In this document: piece after piece, positions 26,426 to 36,026 of the stretch
How positions within the stretch are numbered: position 1 is the first letter of the stretch
How the letters are laid out: the number at the start of each line of letters is the position of its first letter
Origin: Vibrio sinus
GTDB taxonomy: Bacteria > Pseudomonadota > Gammaproteobacteria > Enterobacterales > Vibrionaceae
DNA: 64,000 bases
Reading direction: 5' to 3'
NCBI RefSeq assembly: GCF_023634645.1
Contig: NZ_JAMKMR010000005.1
Span: forward strand, 124,001-188,000
Notes under the pieces: generated by a model
Database searches by the model: none
What the model was told of the DNA's origin: nothing
Seen by the model: only the letters and a program-made list of their open reading frames with translations
Position numbers and translations under genes: made by a program

Positions 26426-27193
26426 ATGCAGTCAATTCCAAGAGATGTAATACTTGGTCAAGTTACTAAACGTAAAGACTGGACTAGCAACATTTTTACC
26501 ATTTGGGTCCAAGCGGATATTGGAGCCTATCAGGCGGGCCAATTTACTAAGCTTGCGCTTGCCAATGAGCAAGGTGAGTGGACCAAACGCGCCTATTCTA
26601 TGGTATCCAGTCATCAAGCATCTCCGGGCGAGCTAGAGTTTTTAATCATCACGGATGAAAACGGCTCGCTGACCCCTCGTCTAAATAGGCTGAGTGAAGG
26701 TGATGACATTTACGTGGGAACCACGGTGTCTGGATTTATGACGGTGGACGAAATTCCAGATTACGCCAAAGATTTATGGCTGCTTTCGACAGGAACCGCC
26801 GTGGGACCTTTTCTCTCCATATTGAGAGAAGCGAATAGATTAGAACGGTTTCGAAAAATAGTGCTAGTCCATGCCGTTCGCTACAAAGATGAATTGGTCT
26901 ATCACGAATTGACCCAGCAATTAATTCGCCAATATGCGGGTAAACTCATGCATGTGCCTATCATTAGTCGAGAGGAGCAAACGTCAACCCTGAAAGGGCG
27001 AATTCCACATTTGCTTATGCATGGCGAGATACAGTCGGAGGCCACTTTAGATCTTTCCCCAGACTATTCCTGGGTATATATGTGCGGAAACCCTGCGATG
27101 GTTCGCGATACTGCTGAGACATTAAAAGCATTAGGGTTAAACAAGCACTTAAGAAGAAAGCCAGGGCAATTTAGCAGTGAAAACTACTGGTAG
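26426..27193 (+). CDS. fpr: Ferredoxin/flavodoxin-NADP(+) reductase
   Basis: This 255-residue FAD enzyme passes electrons between NADPH and ferredoxin or flavodoxin. The FAD site RAYSMVSS (about 54-61), the NADP site STGTAVGPFLSIL (about 116-128), MCGNPAMVRDT and the C-terminal GQFSSENYW are all typical of bacterial Fpr. GAGGAGGGG lies before the ATG. It converges with the hybrid kinase gene, with only 15 bp between them. Typical roles are oxidative-stress defence and supply of reduced flavodoxin. Confidence 0.94.
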   Translation: MQSIPRDVILGQVTKRKDWTSNIFTIWVQADIGAYQAGQFTKLALANEQGEWTKRAYSMVSSHQASPGELEFLIITDENGSLTPRLNRLSEGDDIYVGTTVSGFMTVDEIPDYAKDLWLLSTGTAVGPFLSILREANRLERFRKIVLVHAVRYKDELVYHELTQQLIRQYAGKLMHVPIISREEQTSTLKGRIPHLLMHGEIQSEATLDLSPDYSWVYMCGNPAMVRDTAETLKALGLNKHLRRKPGQFSSENYW

Positions 27194-27208
27194 ACCTGCT
27201 GCAAGCCG

Positions 27209-29170
27209 CTAGGTTTCTTGGCTCTTGGCAACCTTGTTCTCTTCGACAGTTGCCGAGGTGCCCAACTGGATGTATTTAACTAGGATGCCTCTTAGCCCTT
27301 CAGGGGTTAATGGCTTGGAAATGAAATCATCCATACCCACATCGAAGCATTTCTGCTTATCTTCAGCCACGACATTTGCGGTAACTGCAATTATTGGAAC
27401 TTGCTTGGTCCATGATTTACCGTTGCTACGGATTTTCAAGGTGGCCTCATAACCATCCACTTCTGGCATATGGCAATCCATTAAGATGGCGTCATACTGA
27501 TTTTCAAGGCACTTAATGATCGCCTCTTTGCCATTTCCCGCAACTTCAACAGACACACCCATGTTGCTTAGCATAATGGTGACAACCTGTTGATTGACCA
27601 GAGTATCCTCAACGAGAAGCACGTGAGGAGCATCTGCAATATCGACATTCTTCTTGATGTCGATGGCGGAATGTTCATACGAATTACTGGTTGGAAAATC
27701 GCAGATGTTCTCTGGGGTATGAGTATGGGGGGAGTCGGGTTGAGAGGCTTGGCTTGCAATTTCAAACTCAACGGAGAAGAAAAATTGGCTGCCCAATCCT
27801 TCCTGGCTGACCACTTTGATTTGTCCTCCCATTAATTCAACGATTTTCTTACTGATAGCAAGGCCTAAACCGGTGCCTCCGTATTTACGAGTGGTGCTGC
27901 CGTCAGCTTGTTGAAAACTATGGAAGATGTCGCCGAGCTTCTCTTCACTGATACCTATCCCTGTGTCACGTACCGAAAATTCTAGTGAGATGGCTTGCTG
28001 GCTTTGGTTTTGAGCTTTGATATCCAAATGAATCGAGCCTTTTTCGGTGAACTTGATGGCGTTGCTTAGCAGGTTACCGAGTACTTGCGTTAGTCGAGTA
28101 GGGTCACCAATGAGTTGTGTCGGAATGGTTGGATCAATCGAGCAGCAAAATTGTAACCCTTTCTCCTGAGCTCGAATGGTGTACACATCTGCTTGGCTTT
28201 GGATAATGCCTTGCACGTTCAGTGCGGTGTTTTCCAGTGTAAAATGCCCGGCTTCAATTTTAGAGAAATCCAGAATCTCGTTAATGATGTTGAGCAAAGT
28301 TTGAGATGAAGAATTAAGCACCTGCAAATATTCTTTTTGTTCTGGTGTAGTGTCTAAATCATCAAGTAAAGCGGCAATACCGATAATGCCGTTCATCGGA
28401 GTTCTAATTTCGTGGCTCATATTGGCCAAAAATTCACTTTTTTTCTGGTTCGCCACTTCTGCTTTTTGTTTTGCAGCGGCTAGCTCGGAATAGTTAAGTT
28501 CAAGTTGATGGACGCATCGATTGTATTTACTTGATAGCATTGAAATTTCGTCATCAAAGAGTCGATTGGGCGTTTCAACCTGGCTAGGGATCGGTCCGTC
28601 AAAGTCTGCCATTGCTGCGGATAGACCACGAATCGGCCGGATAATAAGTTTTAGAACAATAAATAACAACACCGACACCACCAAAAACGTTTCAATCGCT
28701 GTCATTAAAAGTATTAATAGGAAATTCTTAAATAACGCGGCATAAATTGGCGATAAATCGGTTTGAATGGTGAGTGTGGCGAGGCTGTATGTTTTGTTGC
28801 CTATTTTGTGGGCTAATTCCCAAACATGTGTAACTTTATTAGCTGTGACAGGGTGACCAAACTCCAATACGTCACCAAAATGGTCTTCTATTTTCACAAA
28901 CTGAATATTGGGGTTTTTTAGAAGGCCTTGACTTAAATTCGTGAGCTGGTCTCTATCTTCTACCCATAATGATTGACTAAAGCTGGTTACATTACTTTCT
29001 TTAAGCAAAAGCATGTCTTGATTAAGTTCGCTGATTTCGCTTTTATAGTTTAAATAGAAGTTAATCGAAGCACTGATAAGCGCAAGCAAGACACTCGTTA
29101 TGACAGTAACGATAACTAATTGTTTGCCGATTCCTAGCTGACGTTTATTGGTAGTTTGCTTCATATGCAA
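27209..29170 (-). CDS. Hybrid sensor histidine kinase with C-terminal receiver domain
   Basis: This 653-residue inner-membrane sensor has membrane helices at about 18-38 and 145-175, which enclose a roughly 100-residue periplasmic domain. A HAMP-like segment, a short coiled coil and the HisKA domain with His253 in [11 protein letters not shown] follow. The ATPase domain has the N box [10 protein letters not shown]1 [11 protein letters not shown] and G2 [10 protein letters not shown]. The receiver domain has its Asp in [13 protein letters not shown]. It has no phosphotransfer domain, so it must pass phosphate to a separate protein. It is divergent from a periplasmic solute-binding protein at 29355, which could be its ligand-sensing partner. 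The start may be 29170 or 29164. Confidence 0.92.
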   Translation of the reverse strand: MHMKQTTNKRQLGIGKQLVIVTVITSVLLALISASINFYLNYKSEISELNQDMLLLKESNVTSFSQSLWVEDRDQLTNLSQGLLKNPNIQFVKIEDHFGDVLEFGHPVTANKVTHVWELAHKIGNKTYSLATLTIQTDLSPIYAALFKNFLLILLMTAIETFLVVSVLLFIVLKLIIRPIRGLSAAMADFDGPIPSQVETPNRLFDDEISMLSSKYNRCVHQLELNYSELAAAKQKAEVANQKKSEFLANMSHEIRTPMNGIIGIAALLDDLDTTPEQKEYLQVLNSSSQTLLNIINEILDFSKIEAGHFTLENTALNVQGIIQSQADVYTIRAQEKGLQFCCSIDPTIPTQLIGDPTRLTQVLGNLLSNAIKFTEKGSIHLDIKAQNQSQQAISLEFSVRDTGIGISEEKLGDIFHSFQQADGSTTRKYGGTGLGLAISKKIVELMGGQIKVVSQEGLGSQFFFSVEFEIASQASQPDSPHTHTPENICDFPTSNSYEHSAIDIKKNVDIADAPHVLLVEDTLVNQQVVTIMLSNMGVSVEVAGNGKEAIIKCLENQYDAILMDCHMPEVDGYEATLKIRSNGKSWTKQVPIIAVTANVVAEDKQKCFDVGMDDFISKPLTPEGLRGILVKYIQLGTSATVEENKVAKSQET

Positions 29171-29354
29171 TGTGTTTTATTTAAAATGCTGCTACTTTAA
29201 AGATAGACATTCTTATTAATTAGTAAATATACAGTACTTAAACAATGTGAAGGTACAGTACAAAAATTAAAAACTATTCACCAAACTCGGGTAAATTGCA
29301 GTGGTAATAGCTTTGATTTCGAGGAATATTGTACAAAGCGAAAAGGAGAGCCAA

Positions 29355-30113
29355 ATGAAGGATTTGTACAAAATACTATTGTTGATTACATTTTTGTTGA
29401 CTCCCGGTTTGGCTACGGCAGAAACCGTTAACTACTATGTAATATCAAAACAAGCTCAACCATTTCAAATAGAAGACAATGCCAATAATCACTCTGGTAT
29501 TGTTACCGACATTGTTCAAGCGATATTCTCAGGCGATAGATACGATATTAGTTATCATACTTACCCTTTCAATCGAATGATTTCAATTTTGGAAGCGGGT
29601 GGTGAAAAAAATTGGATAACCTACGGTAGCCCAAGCTGGGGAAGCGTCCAAGCCGAGAACTTATCCGATATGCCAATATATACGGTTAAGCACGCATTAG
29701 TGACCAGCAAAACAGGTCATTTTAAGTTCGATGGTATGAATTCTCTAAAAGGAAAAGGGGTTGTCTTATTACATGGTTTCGATTATCCGCAACTTATTCC
29801 CTATATTAGCTCAGGTGATGTAGAAGAAATCCGAGTTAAAAATTATCGCTCAGCGTTCAAGGTGGTGAACCGTACACCAGGCGATACGGCTTTTGTTGAA
29901 ATGTCATCAAGAGTAAAATATAACCTTGGTAAGCTAAACCTTGATAAAAACAAATATGATATTCAAGCATTTAGTGATGTCATCCCTGACTACAAAATTT
30001 ATCTAGCATTTGATAAAAATATGGATCCTAGTTTGCAAAAGTTCATTAACAAACGTCTGGCTGAACTTAAAAAATCTGGCGAGATTGATGTTATTATCAG
30101 TAAATACATTTAA
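29355..30113 (+). CDS. Periplasmic solute-binding protein, family 3-like (orphan, divergent from a kinase)
   Basis: This 252-residue protein has a signal peptide (MKDLYKILLLITFLLTPGLATA). It has the two-lobe binding-protein pattern: an early QAQPFQIEDNANNHSGIVTDIVQAI segment, YHTYPFNRMISILEAGG, and a C-terminal FINKRLAELKKSGEIDVIISKYI. ATG 29355 has AAAGGAGAG at ideal spacing; an upstream in-frame start at 29301 would hide the signal peptide. No transporter gene is adjacent. It shares a promoter region with the hybrid kinase, so a signalling role is plausible. It ends at a strong terminator. Confidence 0.85.
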   Translation: MKDLYKILLLITFLLTPGLATAETVNYYVISKQAQPFQIEDNANNHSGIVTDIVQAIFSGDRYDISYHTYPFNRMISILEAGGEKNWITYGSPSWGSVQAENLSDMPIYTVKHALVTSKTGHFKFDGMNSLKGKGVVLLHGFDYPQLIPYISSGDVEEIRVKNYRSAFKVVNRTPGDTAFVEMSSRVKYNLGKLNLDKNKYDIQAFSDVIPDYKIYLAFDKNMDPSLQKFINKRLAELKKSGEIDVIISKYI

Positions 30114-30125
30114 TAAGATTAATTA

Positions 30126-30163
30126 AAAAAAGAGCCTGGTTAATGTTAACCAGGCTCTTTTTT
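30126..30163. terminator. Strong bidirectional terminator
   Basis: An 18-bp perfect stem (30126-30143 with 30146-30163, core GAGCCTGGTTAA) has six A at one end and six T at the other. It serves both the binding-protein gene and the convergent NADAR-RibA gene. Confidence 0.95.
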
Positions 30164-30173
30164 ACAGGTGTGT

Positions 30174-31232
30174 TTACTGTTGTTTAATAAAGGTGGCATC
30201 AAACATATGACCCAGTTTGGCGGCCTTAGTTTGTAGGTAGTTTTGGTTGTGTGGGTTGTTCCCTTCCTGAAGAGGTACGCGTTCGATTACGTTGATGTTC
30301 GCTTTTTGCAAGGCCTTAACTTTACGTGGGTTATTCGTCATCAGCTTCACTTGGTCGATGCCGAGATAGCCTAAAATTCCCTGACAGAATTCGTAGTTGC
30401 GCATATCAGCAGCGAAACCTAATTGCTCGTTTGCTTGCACCGTGTCTGCACCGTCATCTTGTAGATGATAAGCGCGAACCTTGTTTGACAACCCAATTCC
30501 TCTTCCTTCTTGACGCAGGTAAAGAAGAACACCCGCACCTTCGTCTACGATGTTCTTCAACGCTTTGGATAATTGAAAGCCGCAGTCGCAGCGAGCACTA
30601 AATAACGCATCGCCTGTTAGGCATTCTGAGTGGAGGCGGATTAAAGGGGCATTAACGCTTTTAATATCGCCATAAACTAACGCTAAATGTTCCTTTTGTG
30701 TTGCATGCTCAATAAAGGCATTCATTTGAAATTCGCCCCATTTTGTGGGCAGTTTTGCCGCATCAATAAAGCTAACTAAGTTATAAGGTTTGGTTTGTTG
30801 TAAGGTTTCACGTACATCCATTAGTATTCTCCCAAGGATATTTTTTCCTTTTCCATCTCCCCCGTCTCCCCAAAATGCATCTTTGTGTGAGTGTTCCTTT
30901 AGCTCTATACATCCTGTATTTACTAAGTAATACGCTAGGTTAGGGTTTTGGATAAATTTTTCTTTTACGATAGATTCCATAACATCGACGCGAATGTCGT
31001 ACCAATCAGAACGGGCGTGTTGCTCGTATTTCCTGCTTAATGCGAAAGCAAGATCTGGGGTTTCGGCTTTGAGTATTTCTTGTTGGATAATCGAACTAGA
31101 AAACTTTTGAGCTTGGTAGTAATGTTCGCTCGTCGGCCAAACCACACCTGATATTTCTATATTCGCAGGGAAAAAGTTGGATAAAAATCCATGAGATTCA
31201 AATGGTTCATAAAACAGAATAGGATTGTCCAT
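30174..31232 (-). CDS. Fusion of NADAR/COG3236 N-glycosidase and GTP cyclohydrolase II
   Basis: This 352-residue protein has two domains. Residues 1-145 are a NADAR/YbiA-like domain ([13 protein letters not shown] at 32-44 and [16 protein letters not shown] at 120-135); members of this family hydrolyse the N-glycosidic bond of the first riboflavin intermediates. Residues 150-350 are GTP cyclohydrolase II: zinc Cys204, Cys215 and Cys217 (HSECLTG and ARCDCG), the catalytic region [10 protein letters not shown] and the C-terminal [11 protein letters not shown]. Cyclohydrolase II starts riboflavin synthesis from GTP, so the fusion joins a maker and a remover of reactive intermediates. The gene stands alone with no other rib genes. 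I see no FMN riboswitch upstream. Confidence 0.93.
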   Translation of the reverse strand: MDNPILFYEPFESHGFLSNFFPANIEISGVVWPTSEHYYQAQKFSSSIIQQEILKAETPDLAFALSRKYEQHARSDWYDIRVDVMESIVKEKFIQNPNLAYYLVNTGCIELKEHSHKDAFWGDGGDGKGKNILGRILMDVRETLQQTKPYNLVSFIDAAKLPTKWGEFQMNAFIEHATQKEHLALVYGDIKSVNAPLIRLHSECLTGDALFSARCDCGFQLSKALKNIVDEGAGVLLYLRQEGRGIGLSNKVRAYHLQDDGADTVQANEQLGFAADMRNYEFCQGILGYLGIDQVKLMTNNPRKVKALQKANINVIERVPLQEGNNPHNQNYLQTKAAKLGHMFDATFIKQQ

Positions 31233-31532
31233 AATTTTGCTCCTGACGCTGAATGTAGCTAGGCGTTCGATTTCACATCATCAAATCGCTATGCATCTAC
31301 AAGAGTAAATTTAGCCAGCCTATATTTGTTAGTCAAACCACAAAATGGGCAAATAATGTGTCTTAATAATACTTAATATCTTTATTAAGACATGATGAGA
31401 CGAGTAATGGCTTGTTATCCATGTGGAATTGATTTGGAACCCAGCCAGCATTATGGGTAAAAATAATTATCATATTTATAAATAAAGTGGCTAGGAATCA
31501 CATTTTGATGAAACGCTAGGTAACTGGATATT

Positions 31533-31550
31533 TGTAACCAGGTTGTTACA
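31533..31550. promoter_or_regulatory. TyrR-like box 1 upstream of hpd
   Basis: TGTAACCAGGTTGTTACA has perfect TGTAAC/GTTACA arms and fits the TyrR core TGTAA-N8-TTACA. It is about 290 bp before the hpd start and exactly 150 bp from the second box. Binding by TyrR is inferred. Confidence 0.6.
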
Positions 31551-31682
31551 TTTTGTTTTCTTGGTTTGCGTTTATCGATCTGCTCAAACCTAGATGTTAA
31601 CAAAGATTTTCATATTATTTACAGGCAACTAGAGGCCTTCAACCTGAGAGGCTATGGACATTGGGTGTTTTAGTGTTAACCA

Positions 31683-31700
31683 TGTAATTAAAACGTTACA
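31683..31700. promoter_or_regulatory. TyrR-like box 2 upstream of hpd
   Basis: TGTAATTAAAACGTTACA again fits TGTAA-N8-TTACA, with one arm mismatch in the sixth base. It is about 140 bp before the hpd start. Confidence 0.55.
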
Positions 31701-31837
31701 CTAAGGTTGTTTTTGATAACTATTCTTATTTGAGGCTTTGCTTACTCATTCTGGTCAATTTGTTGCACAGTTAAGTCATGGACAGAGTAAAACGCATGAA
31801 ATACAGATGCATCGAATCTTGTGACGAGGAGTAAAAC

Positions 31838-32929
31838 ATGAATCAATCAACCATGCTTGCGAGCAAAGGTAATCCACTAGGTACTGACGGTTTTGAGTTT
31901 GTTGAATATACCGCGGCAGACCAAGAAGGTATTGAGCAATTGAAGTCGCTATTTAGTTCTCTTGGATTCGCAGAAATTGCTAAGCACCGCTCTAAAGATG
32001 CATGGCTATATAGGCAAGGCGATATTAGCTTTATAGTGAATGCCCAACCACATAGTCAGGCGGAAGAGTTTGCCAAGGCTCATGGCCCGTCCGTTTGTGG
32101 TATGGCATTTCGAGTACATGATGCGGGCAAGGCGTTGGAGTACGCGTTAAGCCAAGACTCAAAACAGTACGTTACTGAGATCGGTCCCATGGAGCTAAGT
32201 ATCCCAGCGATTTATGGGATTGGTGGCAGCTTAATCTATTTCGTCGACCGCTACGGTAGCAGCAGTATATATGATGTGGATTTCCGCCTATACGACGATG
32301 CTGAACAACGCTTGCGAGACAAAGATGTTGGCCTATACGAAATTGACCATCTAACCCACAATGTTCAACGCGGTCATATGGACAAATGGGCAGGGTTTTA
32401 TGAACGTATTGGTAACTTCAAAGAAATTCGTTACTTCGATATTGAAGGTAAGTTGACTGGCCTTGTTAGCCGAGCAATGACCGCGCCTTGTGGTAAAATT
32501 CGCATTCCTATCAATGAGTCATCGGATGATAAGTCTCAAATCGAAGAGTTTATTCGTGAGTATAACGGTGAAGGTATTCAGCACATTGCTCTGTCAACCG
32601 AAGATATCTACGAAACGGTGAAGACTTTACGTGACAGGGGCATGGACTTCATGCATACCCCAGATACTTATTACGAGAAAATCGACAACCGAGTGAAAGG
32701 GCACAGTGAAAGTGTCGAACGTCTGCAAAAGTTAAAAATACTCATCGATGGCGCGCCTGAAAAAGACGGCATATTGCTGCAAATATTTACGCAGACTGTG
32801 ATTGGTCCCGTGTTCTTCGAAATCATCCAAAGAAAAGGCAATGAAGGATTTGGAGAAGGAAACTTTAAAGCCTTGTTTGAGTCTATCGAGGAGGACCAGA
32901 TTCGCAGGGGAGTATTAGATAATGCGTAA
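31838..32929 (+). CDS. hpd: 4-hydroxyphenylpyruvate dioxygenase
   Basis: This 363-residue Fe(II) enzyme turns 4-hydroxyphenylpyruvate into homogentisate, the second step of tyrosine breakdown. The iron ligands are visible as His171 (IDHLTHNV), His249 (IQHIALST) and Glu328 (FFEIIQRKG), and the C-terminal GFGEGNFKALFESIEEDQIRRG is a family signature. It is the first gene of a four-gene operon, overlaps hmgA by 8 bp, and has a strong GAGGAG site. TyrR-like boxes lie upstream. If hmgA were lost, homogentisate would polymerise to a brown pyomelanin pigment. Confidence 0.97.
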   Translation: MNQSTMLASKGNPLGTDGFEFVEYTAADQEGIEQLKSLFSSLGFAEIAKHRSKDAWLYRQGDISFIVNAQPHSQAEEFAKAHGPSVCGMAFRVHDAGKALEYALSQDSKQYVTEIGPMELSIPAIYGIGGSLIYFVDRYGSSSIYDVDFRLYDDAEQRLRDKDVGLYEIDHLTHNVQRGHMDKWAGFYERIGNFKEIRYFDIEGKLTGLVSRAMTAPCGKIRIPINESSDDKSQIEEFIREYNGEGIQHIALSTEDIYETVKTLRDRGMDFMHTPDTYYEKIDNRVKGHSESVERLQKLKILIDGAPEKDGILLQIFTQTVIGPVFFEIIQRKGNEGFGEGNFKALFESIEEDQIRRGVLDNA

Positions 32930-34061
32930 ATCCATCTCATTTCCTTTGAAGGTTGGTGAGTGTTCCAAGCAAGCACACGCCGATTTTCCTGAAAAGGCGA
33001 TCTATGAAAGAGAAGCTGGCCGTAGCGGTTTTTTCGGCCCGGCGTCTCATTTTCATCACCAGCACGCTCCAACGGGTTGGAGCGAATGGGAAGGACCACT
33101 TCGACCACGGGCTTTTAATTTTAATTTAGTGGAGAAGGCAGCTCAGCTTTCTCCTTGGTTAGTGCCTCACCTTTTGCATAATGCTGATTGTAAAATACGA
33201 GTGTGGAAAATCGATCAATCGATGGAGTTTTTAGTTCGAAACTCTGATGGTGACGACTTACTTTTTATTCACCAGGGCAAAGCCGATCTCTATTGTGATT
33301 ACGGACATTTAGAAGTGGGAGAAGGGGATTATGTCCTAATTCCTCGTTCGACAAACTGGCGTTTGGAACCACACGAAAAGATGTTCATTTTGATGATAGA
33401 AAACACCAACGCGAGTTATAACTTGCCAGAGAAAGGCATTGTAGGTAGTCACGCTGTGTTTGATCCTGCTGTTTTGGAAGTCCCTCAGATTAATGATCAA
33501 TTCAAAGCGCAATACTCAGAAGATGACACTCAAGTACACATGAAACGCGGTGAGAAAATCAGTGTCATTACCTACCCGTATAATCCGCTCGATGCCATTG
33601 GCTGGCATGGTGACTTATCTGTTGTGAAGCTAAATTGGCGTGATATTCGTCCATTGATGTCACATCGTTACCACTTACCGCCTTCCGCACACACAACATT
33701 TGTGGGAGATGGCTTCGTTGTATGTACCTTTGTGCCAAGGCCAATAGAAAGTGATCCGGGGGCGTTGAAAGTGCCTTTCTATCACAACAATGATGATTAT
33801 GACGAAGTGCTATTTTACCACGCAGGTGATTTCTTCAGCCGCGACAACATCGAAGCAGGCATGGTGACATTCCATCCCGCTGGCTTTACTCATGGCCCAC
33901 ACCCGAAAGCCTTCAAAGCAGGACGAGAGTACAAGAAAAAGTTTGCCGATGAAGTCGCAGTGATGATTGATACTCGAAACGCTCTTTCATTTGCAGATGA
34001 AGCAGCACAGGTTGAGAACGATCAGTATGTTTACAGTTGGCGTGAAAGCGTAAAACGCTAA
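32922..34061 (+). CDS. hmgA: Homogentisate 1,2-dioxygenase
   Basis: This 379-residue cupin-fold Fe(II) enzyme opens the ring of homogentisate to give maleylacetoacetate. The family features are clear: RSGFFGPASHFHHQHAPTGW near the N-terminus, FLVRNSDGDDLLFIHQG, and the metal/active-site region YHAGDFFSRDNIEAGMVTFHPAGFTHGPHP at about 294-325. It overlaps hpd by 8 bp and is followed by the FAH gene after 23 bp. It is intact, so homogentisate should not accumulate. Confidence 0.95.
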   Translation: MRKSISFPLKVGECSKQAHADFPEKAIYEREAGRSGFFGPASHFHHQHAPTGWSEWEGPLRPRAFNFNLVEKAAQLSPWLVPHLLHNADCKIRVWKIDQSMEFLVRNSDGDDLLFIHQGKADLYCDYGHLEVGEGDYVLIPRSTNWRLEPHEKMFILMIENTNASYNLPEKGIVGSHAVFDPAVLEVPQINDQFKAQYSEDDTQVHMKRGEKISVITYPYNPLDAIGWHGDLSVVKLNWRDIRPLMSHRYHLPPSAHTTFVGDGFVVCTFVPRPIESDPGALKVPFYHNNDDYDEVLFYHAGDFFSRDNIEAGMVTFHPAGFTHGPHPKAFKAGREYKKKFADEVAVMIDTRNALSFADEAAQVENDQYVYSWRESVKR

Positions 34062-34084
34062 ACGAATGGCTAAGGATTAAAAAA

Positions 34085-35095
34085 ATGAAATTAGCAACGT
34101 TAAAAAATGGTCAAAGAGACGGCATGTTAGTTGTCGTCAGCAAAGATTTAACTCGTTGTGTTGCTGTACCAAGTATTGCGGCCACCATGCAACTCGCATT
34201 AGATAACTGGCAACATACAGAGCCTCAATTGCAAGAGATCTATCAAGCGCTTTGCGCGGGTAGGGTAGACAACGAAATGTCCTTTTCAGCTACACAGTGC
34301 GAGTCGCCATTGCCAAGGGCTTACCAATGGGCAGATGGATCAGCCTATGTCAATCACGTGGAGCTGGTGCGTAAGGCACGCGGAGCAGAAATGCCAGAAA
34401 GTTTTTGGACCGATCCGCTGATGTATCAAGGTGGTTCGGATGCGTTTATTGGCCCGCGCGATAATATTCAGATGCACAGTGAAGAATGGGGGATTGACTT
34501 TGAAGGAGAGGTCGCCGTCATCACTGACGATGTCGCAATGGGGGCGTCCAAAGAGCAAGCTCAGTCGGCGATACGTTTACTCATGTTAGTCAATGACGTA
34601 TCACTTAGAGGGCTTATCCCTGCTGAGCTAGGCAAAGGGTTTGGTTTCTTTCAATCCAAACCATCGTCAGCATTTTCTCCCGTTGCAGTTACCCCAGATG
34701 AGCTAGCTGACGCTTGGGATGGTGTTAAGGTACATCTGCCTCTTATCTCAACTTACAACAATAAGCCATTTGGGCGACCGAACGCTGGCGTTGATATGAC
34801 GTTTGATTTTTCTGAGTTGGTCTCACATGCGGCGAAGACACGTCCATTATCGGCAGGTACCATCATTGGCTCAGGTACCGTCTCCAATAAGCAGGGCACA
34901 CAATACGGTACATCGATTGATGAAGGTGGTGTTGGCTACTCTTGCATTGCCGAGGTGAGAATGATTGAAACGATTCGCGATGGCAAACCAAGTACTCAGT
35001 TTATGCGGTTCGGTGATAGCATTAAGTTAGAGATGTTAGACGCGCAAGGTGAAAGCATCTTTGGTGCCATTGAACAAGTCATAGAAAAATACTAA
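34085..35095 (+). CDS. Fumarylacetoacetase (FAH family) of the homogentisate pathway
   Basis: This 336-residue enzyme splits fumarylacetoacetate into fumarate and acetoacetate. The acidic metal ligands are seen in GIDFEGEVAVITDD (Glu-x-Glu), preceded by the PLMYQGGSD segment, and GTIIGSGTVSNK is typical of the catalytic domain. The position between hmgA and maiA fixes its role. It is the shorter bacterial type, about 80 residues less than the mammalian enzyme. Confidence 0.93.
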   Translation: MKLATLKNGQRDGMLVVVSKDLTRCVAVPSIAATMQLALDNWQHTEPQLQEIYQALCAGRVDNEMSFSATQCESPLPRAYQWADGSAYVNHVELVRKARGAEMPESFWTDPLMYQGGSDAFIGPRDNIQMHSEEWGIDFEGEVAVITDDVAMGASKEQAQSAIRLLMLVNDVSLRGLIPAELGKGFGFFQSKPSSAFSPVAVTPDELADAWDGVKVHLPLISTYNNKPFGRPNAGVDMTFDFSELVSHAAKTRPLSAGTIIGSGTVSNKQGTQYGTSIDEGGVGYSCIAEVRMIETIRDGKPSTQFMRFGDSIKLEMLDAQGESIFGAIEQVIEKY

Positions 35096-35126
35096 GCCTG
35101 CTAACCAAGAAGAATCGGATTGCAAC

Positions 35127-35774
35127 ATGGCAAAAATAAAACTTTACAGTTACTGGCGCTCTTCAGCGGCGTATCGGGTTCGAATAGCGTTGAACTTGAA
35201 GCAGCTCGAATACGATATGCTTCCTGTACATTTGGTGAAAGACGGTGGAGAGCAGCACAGTGCACAATTTAGTGAACTCAACCCCAATGAATTGGTGCCT
35301 GTGCTTATCGATGGCGATGTCACATTAAATCAATCGTTAGCCATTATTGACTATTTAGACGACCATTACTCAGAGCCTAGGCTGATACCTCAGACCACAC
35401 CAGATAAGTATCTAGTGCAAGCATTAGCTCAAGATATTGCGGTAGATATTCACCCAATTAACAACTTGAGAATTTTGCAGTACTTATCAGGCAAACTTGA
35501 TGTTTCAGATGAGCAGAAAGGTGACTGGTATCGTCATTGGGTAACGACTGGCTTTAAGGCCGTTGAAAAGAAACTCTCGTCAGTTTCTGGACGATATAGC
35601 GTTGGTGATGACTTGTCACTTGTGGATGTGTGCTTAGTCCCACAGGTTTATAATGCGGAGAGATTTAACCTCGATATGCATGCCTTCCCGACGATAACTC
35701 GGTTAGCAAATACATTGAGAGAGCATCCTGCATTTAGAGACGCAGCGCCTGAATCCCAGCCAGATGCTACTTAG
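35127..35774 (+). CDS. maiA: Maleylacetoacetate isomerase (zeta-class glutathione transferase)
   Basis: This 215-residue glutathione-dependent enzyme isomerises maleylacetoacetate to fumarylacetoacetate. The N-terminal thioredoxin-like domain has the zeta motif SYWRSSAAYRVRIALNLK, with Ala where SSC is more usual, and NPNELVPVL and QSLAIIDYLD. The C-terminal helical domain has the VDVCLVPQVYNAERF signature. It is the last gene of the tyrosine operon and is followed by a clear terminator. Confidence 0.95.
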   Translation: MAKIKLYSYWRSSAAYRVRIALNLKQLEYDMLPVHLVKDGGEQHSAQFSELNPNELVPVLIDGDVTLNQSLAIIDYLDDHYSEPRLIPQTTPDKYLVQALAQDIAVDIHPINNLRILQYLSGKLDVSDEQKGDWYRHWVTTGFKAVEKKLSSVSGRYSVGDDLSLVDVCLVPQVYNAERFNLDMHAFPTITRLANTLREHPAFRDAAPESQPDAT

Positions 35775-35791
35775 AACAGACATAGATTAAT

Positions 35792-35833
35792 AAATATACC
35801 TAAGATCCTACTGGTTACTTGGGTATATTTTTT
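35792..35833 (+). terminator. Rho-independent terminator after maiA
   Basis: AAATATACC-TAAG (35792-35804) pairs with CTTGGGTATATTT (35818-35830) with one G-U, followed by TTT. It ends the four-gene tyrosine operon. Confidence 0.85.
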
Positions 35834-36026
35834 ATGCTTTTTAAAATCATATATCTTTAGATAACACGACCTATATCATCCATTATTCGGCGGCTGTAGT
35901 GTAACCATTTAACTGCTGTTGCGCACTTGTCATTAGAAACTCGCATTATTTTCCTAAACGCCTTTACAGTTATGAATTTTAAAGTCAACGTGGGTTTTTG
36001 ATAAGAATATTTATAGGGATGGAAAA

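Larger units (their letters stand above)
31233..31837. other. Long intergenic region between the ribA fusion and the tyrosine operon
   Basis: This 605-bp divergent region contains promoters for the ribA fusion to the left and the hpd operon to the right. Two TyrR-like boxes (31533-31550 and 31683-31700) are the only clear sites. The last bases before hpd carry GAGGAG. I find no convincing gene, RNA or riboswitch. Confidence 0.5.

Noticed and set aside
31233..31330. Possible FMN riboswitch upstream of the RibA fusion
   Set aside because: The conserved FMN aptamer blocks are not present on the minus strand of this region.
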